32,619 nt of DNA from Verrucomicrobiota bacterium. Its GTDB lineage: Bacteria; Verrucomicrobiota; Verrucomicrobiia; Limisphaerales; UBA1319. Positions 16,299 to 22,800 of this stretch are shown piece by piece. Position 1 is the first letter of the stretch. Each line of letters opens with the position of its first letter. Where the stretch lies: positions 1-32,619 of the forward strand of contig JAKLFB010000054.1 in the NCBI GenBank assembly GCA_022711435.1, in the 5' to 3' direction. The position numbers and the translations under genes were made by a program. The notes under the pieces were generated by a model. It was not told where the DNA came from and did no database searches. It saw only the letters and a list, made by a program, of their open reading frames with translations.

Positions 16299-16535
16299 GG
16301 CGCGCAGCGGAGTGCGCGCCCTACCTTGCAAGCCGAAAGCCGAAAAAGGTAGGGCGGCCACTCCGTGGACGCCGCGTTGATGGCTGCAGGCATACGGCTC
16401 GGCGCGCAGCGGAGTGCGCGCCCTACCTTGCAAGCCGAAAGCTGAAAGGTAGGGCGGCCACTCCGTGGACGCCGCGTTGATGGCTGCAGGCATACGGCTC
16501 GGCGCGCGACGGAGCGCACGCCCTACCTCGCATTC
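16299..16535. repeat. Tandem ~100-bp repeat, two full units and one partial
   Basis: Unit 1 (16299-16400, 102 bp) and unit 2 (16401-16500, 100 bp) are almost identical, differing by a 2-base length change and about one substitution in the middle. Unit 3 (from 16501) is truncated after about 35 bases and is diverged. Each unit contains an internal inverted pair, CCCTACCTT and AAGGTAGGG, around a short AAGCCGAAAGC spacer, so each can form a hairpin. An inverted diverged copy lies at 10256-10356. Confidence 0.88.
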
Positions 16536-16585
16536 TGAATTTCCCGTCATTCCGCCGGCAAAATTCCGCAGCCTTCAGCCCTTGA

Positions 16586-16611
16586 GCCGACCGCGCTGCG
16601 GGCCAGGAGGC
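16586..16611. repeat. 26-bp direct repeat, copy 2
   Basis: Identical to 16123-16148. It lies just upstream of the second copy of the 16-bp companion (16623-16638) and of the second 64-bp element. Confidence 0.8.
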
Positions 16612-16646
16612 CCGCGCTCCGAACCTTCCGGACCGCGGGTCACAAT

Positions 16647-16710
16647 CGCAGCTTGAAAGCTGCGGCTACGCCATCAAGAGGATGCAAGTGTCGGCCGGCA
16701 AGCGGACACG
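16647..16710. repeat. 64-bp direct repeat, copy 2
   Basis: Matches 16005-16068 at about 60 of 64 positions. It lies about 250 bases upstream of the aroB start and does not appear to be coding, although an open frame through it joins aroB. Confidence 0.85.
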
Positions 16711-16960
16711 TCAGCGACGCGTCCCTACCTTTCCGGCCTACGGTTTTCCGGCTCCCCTCGCCTCGCGAGGCGCGAGCGGGGAGGAGGACGTGCATTTTCT
16801 GTCTCTCCCTGCCATCCGCCCGCTCGTGCCTCGTGGGGGGGGAAAAAGGTGGGTCAGAGGGCTTGCATCTTGCACCAAAGAATTTTGTCCTGCACCCGGC
16901 TACCCCCCGGCTTGCTCGCCGCGCTTGACACCAAGGGACTGCGGCCTTGTACTGGGAACG

Positions 16961-18085
16961 ATGCGCTCCATTCGCGTGCCCCTTGGAACCCGGTCCTATT
17001 CCATCGCCGTGGATCGCGGAGTCCTGTCGCGCGTGGGCGCTGCCTGCGCCCGGCTCAAGCTCGGCCGGCGCTGCCTGGTGGTCACCGACTCGAACGTCGG
17101 CCCCCGCTACGCCGCCGCGGTCGAGCAGTCGCTCGCCGACGCCGGATTCGACCCCCGCAGGATCACAGTGCCCGCCGGCGAGCCTGCCAAGCGCCTAGCG
17201 ACGGCCGCGCGCTGCTACGACGCCTGCGCCGCCCACCGGCTCGAGCGCGATTCGTTCATCGTGGCGCTGGGCGGCGGCGTGGTGGGCGACCTGGCAGGTT
17301 TTGTCGCCGCCACGTATCTGCGGAGCATCCCGTTCATCCAGCTGCCGACCACCCTCCTCGCCCAGGTCGACAGCTCCGTCGGCGGCAAGACCGCCGTCAA
17401 CCTCCGAGCCGGCAAGAACCTGGTCGGCGCATTCCACCAGCCGCGCTGGGTCGGCTGCGACATCGATGCCCTCCGCACATTGCCCGAACGCGAGTTCCGA
17501 TCCGGCCTGGCAGAGGTCGTCAAGTACGGGATCATCTCGGACGCCCCCTTGTTTCGGCGGCTCGAGCGCGATCTCGAGCGCCTGCTCGAACGCCAGACCG
17601 GCGTTCTTGGCCCTGTGATCGCCCGCTGCTGCGCCATCAAGGCCGATGTCATCGCGCGCGACGAGAATGAGAGCGGCCCGCGCGCAGTCCTCAACTTCGG
17701 CCACACCATCGGCCACGGGCTCGAGGTCATCTCCCGATACGGCCGCTACCTCCACGGCGAGGCGGTCTCCGTCGGCATGGTCGCCGCCAGCGCCTTGTCC
17801 GTCCCCTTCGCCGGGCTCGAGGAGACCGAGTTCGAGCGCATCCGCGCGCTGCTGCATCGGGCGGGGCTGCCCACCGACGCGCGGCTGACTCCCCGGCAAT
17901 GGGAGCGGCTCGTGGCCGCCATGCGGCTCGATAAAAAAGTCCGGCGGGGCGAGCTCCAGTTTGTCCTGGCCGAGCGGATCGGCAAGGCCATCTGGGGACG
18001 CCAGCTCCCCGCCCGGCTCATCGCACGCGTCCTCGACCCAGCCACGCTGTGGCGCCGTCCCGCCCCCCCCGCCCGGAACCGGTGA
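16961..18085 (+). CDS. aroB: 3-dehydroquinate synthase
   Basis: A 374-residue enzyme for the second step of the shikimate pathway, converting DAHP to 3-dehydroquinate with NAD and a divalent metal. The NAD-binding loop is GGGVVGD at residues 104-110. Substrate and active-site blocks follow: PTTLLAQVDSSVGGKTAVN with Lys143, and KNLVGAFHQP. Metal ligands are placed at Glu185 (AEVVKYG), His248 (NFGHTIGH) and His265 (HGEAVSVGM) by comparison with the family. All key residues are present and the length is standard. The frame is open another 93 codons upstream through repeat DNA; ATG at 16961 gives the normal N-terminus. No other shikimate genes are adjacent. A 210-residue hypothetical gene starts 28 bases downstream. 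Confidence 0.96.
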   Translation: MRSIRVPLGTRSYSIAVDRGVLSRVGAACARLKLGRRCLVVTDSNVGPRYAAAVEQSLADAGFDPRRITVPAGEPAKRLATAARCYDACAAHRLERDSFIVALGGGVVGDLAGFVAATYLRSIPFIQLPTTLLAQVDSSVGGKTAVNLRAGKNLVGAFHQPRWVGCDIDALRTLPEREFRSGLAEVVKYGIISDAPLFRRLERDLERLLERQTGVLGPVIARCCAIKADVIARDENESGPRAVLNFGHTIGHGLEVISRYGRYLHGEAVSVGMVAASALSVPFAGLEETEFERIRALLHRAGLPTDARLTPRQWERLVAAMRLDKKVRRGELQFVLAERIGKAIWGRQLPARLIARVLDPATLWRRPAPPARNR

Positions 18086-18113
18086 TTCTCCCGCACCCAC
18101 TCGCCACTTTCCC

Positions 18114-18746
18114 ATGAGCGCCGTCAGCGAAACCATCGTCCGCGAATATTTCGAGCTGCACGGATTCTTTGTCCGCCAGCAGCGGAAATACATCTCCCCA
18201 ACCCGCCAGGAAGAGGACGAGATCGACTTCTACGTCTTGAACCCGGCGCCGGATCCCAAAGCGCATGCCCGGCCGTTCCTGCTGGGCTCGAGCGACCTGG
18301 CTGGAATCGCGCGCGCCGTGGTCGTGGTCAAAGGATGGCACACCGACACCTTCACCCCCTCCCTCCTGGTCAACGCCCCGGAGGTCTATCGGTTCATCGA
18401 GTCCCCGGCGTTCCTGCCCTCCGTGACCCGCGCGTTCGGGACCGGAACCCATCTGGTCAAGATCCTGGTCGTGCCCGGCCTTCCCTCCCAGGACGAAGCC
18501 CGCCAACAAAGCATCACCTTCCTGCGCGAACGCGGCCTGGACGCAGTCCTATCGTTCCACACCATGCTGGCCGAATTGATCCAGCAGATCGAAGTCAACC
18601 GGAACTACCAGAAATCCGACCTCCTTCAGATCATCCGGATTTTGAAGAATTACGATTTCCTGAAGGACCCGCAGCTCGAGCTGTTCGCCCCGGCCCGGCG
18701 CCCCCGCCCGCGCAAGCCGCGCGCTGCTGACACCCCCTCGTCGTAG
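18114..18746 (+). CDS. Conserved-looking hypothetical protein downstream of aroB
   Basis: A 210-residue soluble protein with no signal or membrane segment. It opens SETIVREYFELHGFFVRQQ and continues with a strongly acidic stretch EEDEIDFYVLNP, a hydrophobic strand with ARAVVVVKGWH, and a mid-region KILVVPGLPSQDEARQQS. It ends with a helix (QIEVNRNYQKSDLLQIIRIL), LELF and a basic tail. The helix, then an acidic strand, then a hydrophobic strand with Lys, recalls restriction-endonuclease-like folds. The usual Glu before the Lys is Val here, so I do not assign nuclease activity. I think similar proteins occur in Verrucomicrobia, but the function is unknown. It probably shares the aroB transcript. 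Confidence 0.72.
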   Translation: MSAVSETIVREYFELHGFFVRQQRKYISPTRQEEDEIDFYVLNPAPDPKAHARPFLLGSSDLAGIARAVVVVKGWHTDTFTPSLLVNAPEVYRFIESPAFLPSVTRAFGTGTHLVKILVVPGLPSQDEARQQSITFLRERGLDAVLSFHTMLAELIQQIEVNRNYQKSDLLQIIRILKNYDFLKDPQLELFAPARRPRPRKPRAADTPSS

Positions 18747-18851
18747 CCGAACGCAAGGAGGCGGATCCGCAGCCAGGGCCGCGACCAGCGACGCGGGCAA
18801 CGAATTTTCTCGCTGGATTTCGTCCTAACCCTTGCTACCTTTCTTGTGGTC

Positions 18852-18928
18852 GCGTCCGTAGCTCAATTGGATAGAGCTTCTGACTTCGGATCAGAAGGTT
18901 GCAGGTTCGAGTCCTGCCGGATGCGCCA
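18852..18928 (+). tRNA. tRNA-Arg (anticodon UCG)
   Basis: A full cloverleaf can be drawn. The acceptor stem GCGTCCG pairs with CGGATGC with one G-T pair, the D arm is GCTC/GAGC, the anticodon stem is TCTGA/TCAGA with loop CTTCGGA, and the T arm is GCAGG/CCTGC with loop TTCGAGT. The discriminator is G and CCA is encoded. The anticodon at 18886-18888 is TCG, reading CGA arginine codons. The 3' end coincides with an abrupt drop in GC and a switch to mobile-element genes, so it probably serves as an integration site. Confidence 0.95.
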
Positions 18929-19020
18929 ATTTTAAGTGCCGTAAAACCAAGTGGTTCCGATTCGGGCCGCAGAGCCCAAAAAAAGCACGAAAAACGTGCT
19001 TGGCCAATTCTTGGCCAATT
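18925..19020. other. Putative attachment-site region at the tRNA 3' end
   Basis: The tRNA ends in GCCAATTTT (18925-18933). The octamer-like word TTGGCCAATT is then repeated in direct orientation at 19000-19009 and 19011-19020, the second followed by more T. A core shared with a tRNA end plus nearby short repeats is what integrase arm or excisionase sites look like. No second copy of the tRNA end was found in the window, so the matching right end is not identified. Confidence 0.4.
18978..19001 (-). terminator. Intrinsic terminator for the leftward excisionase-like transcript
   Basis: On the minus strand a 7-bp stem (AAGCACG/CGTGCTT) with a five-T loop is followed directly by a run of seven T residues. 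It lies about 100 bases past the stop of the excisionase-like gene and would keep transcripts of the element from running antisense through the tRNA gene. Confidence 0.72.
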
Positions 19021-19100
19021 TTTGGGTTCTGCCTCTGCACACGCGGCATGATGATCTCCCTGGGGAAGGCGAAAGGAATCGTGAATCTGTCGTCCCGCAG

Positions 19101-19301
19101 TCAAGAAAGTCGCGGCGGGTTTTCCCCGTTCAAGTAGCGGTGAATCTCGGTTCGCGGAATCAGCACACGCCGAAGGCCGGGAAGCTTCCGAAGCACCTTT
19201 CGGCGAACGAGTCGGCGGATTGTTTCTTCGCAAACCCCCAACTCAGTTGCACTGCCTCTTACGTCGAGAGTCTGGCATTCGGGAACTGTTGTCGCGTTCA
19301 T
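19101..19301 (-). CDS. Excisionase-like helix-turn-helix DNA-binding protein
   Basis: A protein of about 66 residues of the excisionase/HTH_17 kind. The winged-helix core is DVRGSATELGVCEETIRRLVRRKVLRKLPGLRRVLIPRTEIHRYL: a turn-helix pair, an arginine-rich recognition helix and the wing ending in RTEIHRYL, which is diagnostic for this family. Such proteins bind attachment sites to steer excision or act as small regulators. ATG at 19301 follows a weak GGTGAAAG site; in-frame ATGs at 19337 and 19367 would lengthen it by 12 or 22 residues. It is the gene nearest the tRNA and points toward it, as expected at one end of an integrated element. The integrase expected beside it was not found. Confidence 0.75.
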   Translation of the reverse strand: MNATTVPECQTLDVRGSATELGVCEETIRRLVRRKVLRKLPGLRRVLIPRTEIHRYLNGENPPRLS

Positions 19302-19501
19302 AGATTGGACTTTCACCGGCAACAGAATACGACCCATCGCGACTTCTTTGGTGTAGCTGCCGCACAACCCTGATCACGAGAAACAGAGGCCGCCGCGAAT
19401 TCAAATAGACTCGATCTGCTGTGGTGTCACAGGGAAGCGGTGCTCGACTGAGCGGCTGGATTCGAGAAGATCAATCCGCCCCTGAAGCGGATCGCGCGAA
19501 G

Positions 19502-19810
19502 TTAAGGCCCGTCGCCGGTGCGGCGCGCGGGAGTGTCACCCATGATTAAACGGGTGCGGCCACCGTCAGCATCTGAAGACATTCCAGGAGAGGCGAGCAT
19601 GATCCCGACAATTGCTCGCGTTCGCGCCGAGGCCGGTAGTGGCGGCGGCGACTTGCGTTTGCGGAACAGAAGCCAGGCAATTGCGAGAATGCACCCCCAT
19701 GCGAACACCATGAATAGGTAAACCCCGTTGTCATCAATGAACTCCGAAAGCTCATTCAGCCGTTTTCCGAAATATAGAACCGGGTCTTCCATTTTTAAGC
19801 TGTTCGCCAC
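19502..19810 (-). CDS. Small single-pass membrane protein, unknown function
   Basis: A 102-residue ORF with a convincing N-terminal half: a polar helix (YFGKRLNELSEFIDDNG), one membrane segment (about residues 30-48) and a basic stop-transfer RKRKS. The second half is Gly/Ala/Arg-rich and less protein-like. The longest form begins with GTG at 19810, and ATG at 19792 is an alternative. It follows the methylase/helicase gene by 44 bases on the same strand. No family was recognised. Confidence 0.5.
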   Translation of the reverse strand: MANSLKMEDPVLYFGKRLNELSEFIDDNGVYLFMVFAWGCILAIAWLLFRKRKSPPPLPASARTRAIVGIMLASPGMSSDADGGRTRLIMGDTPARRTGDGP

Positions 19811-19854
19811 TGCATTTTCGTGGATGACGCTTGGGGTGTCAAGTTGTCGGCTCG

Positions 19855-22800
19855 TTATACAGTCATTCTGGCGTGCCGCTTTTGACGAATGGTTTTGGCG
19901 ACATTTTGGGTTTCGGAATTCTTCTGCGTGGTGTCGTCCGGCGAATCAGCTTCAACCTGGCTGGGTGCTTGGTTCTTGGTCAGGTCGAGTTTCTCCTCGA
20001 TCTCGCTCTGGCGGCGGCAGAGATGTTGGTAATGCTCCTCCTTCTCGAACGGTGCACCGACTTTGGTTTCAAGTTCCTTGGTGCGCTTGTGGGAGTCCGC
20101 GATGTCCGTCTCCAGCTTACCGGCGCGCTCCTCGAACCCCTGCACGGTGACTTCAAGTGATCGGATTGTACCCAACGCCGTGTCAGTGACGCGGGCGGCG
20201 TAGCTGTTCTTGCCACGCACGACGATTTCCACGGTGTTATTGAAGCTCGGACGCAGGAACAAATCGAAGCCCGCAAAGCGCCCAATTCGCACATCATCGC
20301 CGAAACGGTTCTTTAGCTTCTCCGCCCGGCGCAGAATCAACTCACCTGCGATACCCCGGTTGTTGGTTTGCTGGCCATCGAGTTCGATGATGAATTTGTC
20401 GCCGGACGTGTTCTGGCGAAGCGTGATGTCCTGACGGAGATTTGTGAGCCGGGCGGTGAACATCTCCGCGTCCTCGTGCGAGCGACGCAGAGTGGAGCGA
20501 ATGCGGTATTGTTCCTCAGCGTGGGCGGAGCGAAGGCGTGTAAGGCGCATCAACTCCGCGTCCACTTGGGCTTTCTCGATTACCAACGGATTGCCGGAGG
20601 CGATGGCTTTGACCTCGGCGTAGGTCAACGCGGCCGAGTCCAAATCTTCAAGCCTCCGAATTGTCATGTCGCCGCTCATGACTTGGGCGATGAACTTCGC
20701 CTTCGTCTCCAGGGTCTGCCACATGTAGGCGTCAAACGAACCTTCGGTGACGTAGCGGAAAACCGAGACGACTGCGTTCTTATTGCCCTGCCGCAAGATT
20801 CGTCCCTCGCGCTGCTCCACATCCGCTGGTCGCCAGGGCGCGTCGAGATGATGAAGCGCAATCAAACGCTCCTGGACGTTTGTGCCAGAGCCCATTTTCT
20901 GCGTGCTGCCAAACAGGACGCGGACTTTGCCGGCGCGCACTTCACGAAAGAGTGCGAGCTTCGAGGCGTCCGAGTCGTATTCCTGAATGAACGCAATCTC
21001 CCGTGTTGGCACGCCGAGACGTTCCAACTTCTCCGCCATGTCGCGGTAAACCGAAAAGCCCCGGTCTTTTGGCGTCGAGAGGTCGCAGAACACGAGTTGA
21101 GCGGAACGCTCCGCTGCCGTGGCCTGCCAGATACGGTGGATGTTTTCGACAGCCAGATTGACTTTGCCTTGCGGCTCGTCCGGCGTCGCGGGCTTCATCA
21201 GCCGGAGATCCAGTGCCGCCTTTCGCCCCTCTGACGTGATTTTCAGCATGTTATCTTCGCTGGGGTCAACCCGTCCGGTTTTCAACCTATCAGCCCGCGC
21301 CGCGAGTTCCTGGACGAATGCCTTCAGCTCCGGCGTGGCGGGGGCGTTGCGGATTGCAGGCTTCTCACCCTCTAGTTTTGGGCATGGCAGGTTGAGCATG
21401 GCGGCGGTCTGCACGTCGGCGGACTGGCGGAACATCTGCATCAACTCCGGCACGTTGATGAATCGCGCGAACCGCGTGTTCAGCCTGTAGCCTGCGCCGT
21501 CCGGCGAAAGCTCCATCGCTGTCACCGGCTCGCCGAACGTCGCCGCCCACGAATCGAAATGATGCAGGTTGTGCTTCTTCAATTCGTCCGGCTGGAGATA
21601 CCGCTGTATCGTGAACATCTCGGCCATGCTGTTTGCGATGGGCGTGCCTGTGGCGAACACCACACCGCCCCCACGGTTGAGCGACTGGACATGCCGCACT
21701 TTCAGATACATGTCGAACGCGCGTTCGCTGGCGGTCTGTGGCAGTCCAGCGATGCGCGTCATCTTGGTGACGTAAAACAAGTTCTTGAAGTAATGGGCCT
21801 CGTCCACGAACAACCGATCCACGCCGAGTTCCTCAAAGGTAAGCGTGTTGTCCTTCTTGTGCTCGGCGGCGAGCGCCTGCAACCGGGCCTCCAACCGCTT
21901 CTTAGCCCGTTCAATCTCCTTCACCAAGCGGCGATTCGAGGAATCGGCGTGCTGGCGCTTGATTATTTCCAACTCGTGTAGCTGTTCCTCGAAAAAGCGT
22001 TCCTGCGTTTCGCGCGCCAACGGGATGCGCTCGAAACCAGAGTGCGTCACGATGACGGCATCCCAATTCCCGGTGGCGATACGGCTGAACAGCTTCTTCC
22101 GGTTCTGCGACTCGAAATCCTCTTTGCCTGCGACCAGGATATTCGCGCCGGGATACAGCGTCAGCAATTCGGTCGAAAACTGGCCGAGCATGTGGTTGGG
22201 GACGGTAAACATCGGCTTGCGACCAAGCCCAAGCCGTTTCAATTCCATGGCGGCGGCGACCATTGTAAATGTTTTCCCAGCGCCCACGACGTGGGCGAGC
22301 AGTGTGTTGGGCGTTTGCAGGATGCGCCATACGCCGGCCTTCTGGTGTCCGTGCAACTGGATTGCCCCGCTCGCGCCGGGCAGCGTCAGGTGGTCGCCAT
22401 CGAACGTGCGGACGCGCGAGTGATTGAACGTGTCGTTGTAGAGGCGGCAGAGGCGTTCGCGCCGGCTGTCATCCGACCAGACCCATTCCTTGAACCGTTC
22501 CTTGATGCGCTCCTGTTTCTCGCGCGCCGCTTCTGTCGCCTGCGCGTTAACCACGGGCTTTTTGTCCTCACTGAGGTCATAGACGGTCGGCGTCTTGAGA
22601 TTGAGCGCGTCCTCGATGAGTTCGAGGGCCGTGTAGCGGTCTGTGCCCCAATCAGTCGTGTTGGCAGTCGCGCCCTTCGCCTCCCAATTGCCGTTGATGT
22701 GCCACGTGCCGAGAGCGTGGATATGGCCGACCTCGACGCCGGATGGGATATTGAGTAATTCGTTGGTGAACTGCCGGACATCTTCGGGCGGCAACCACGC

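Larger units (their letters stand above)
15806..16960. other. Gene-free intergenic mosaic of repeats
   Basis: No convincing gene was found in these 1155 bases; open frames here read as low-complexity shadows. The stretch is instead a patchwork of at least four repeat types listed separately: two long imperfect hairpins, a 64-bp element present twice, a 26-bp element present twice with a nearby 16-bp companion, and tandem 100-bp units. The last 230 bases before aroB contain no repeat I could identify. The aroB promoter should lie there, but I could not place it. Confidence 0.7.

Noticed and set aside
16299..16535. Possible CRISPR array
   Set aside because: Units are about 100 bp, nearly identical along their whole length, and have no unique spacers; no cas genes are present.
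16682..16960. 93-codon N-terminal extension of aroB
   Set aside because: It is translated from a repeat copy and low-complexity DNA, and no 3-dehydroquinate synthase has such an extension; ATG at 16961 gives the family N-terminus.
18835..19233. Minus-strand frame of 132 codons crossing the tRNA
   Set aside because: Its end, RTRTCNLLIRSQ, is the well-known spurious translation of an antisense tRNA.
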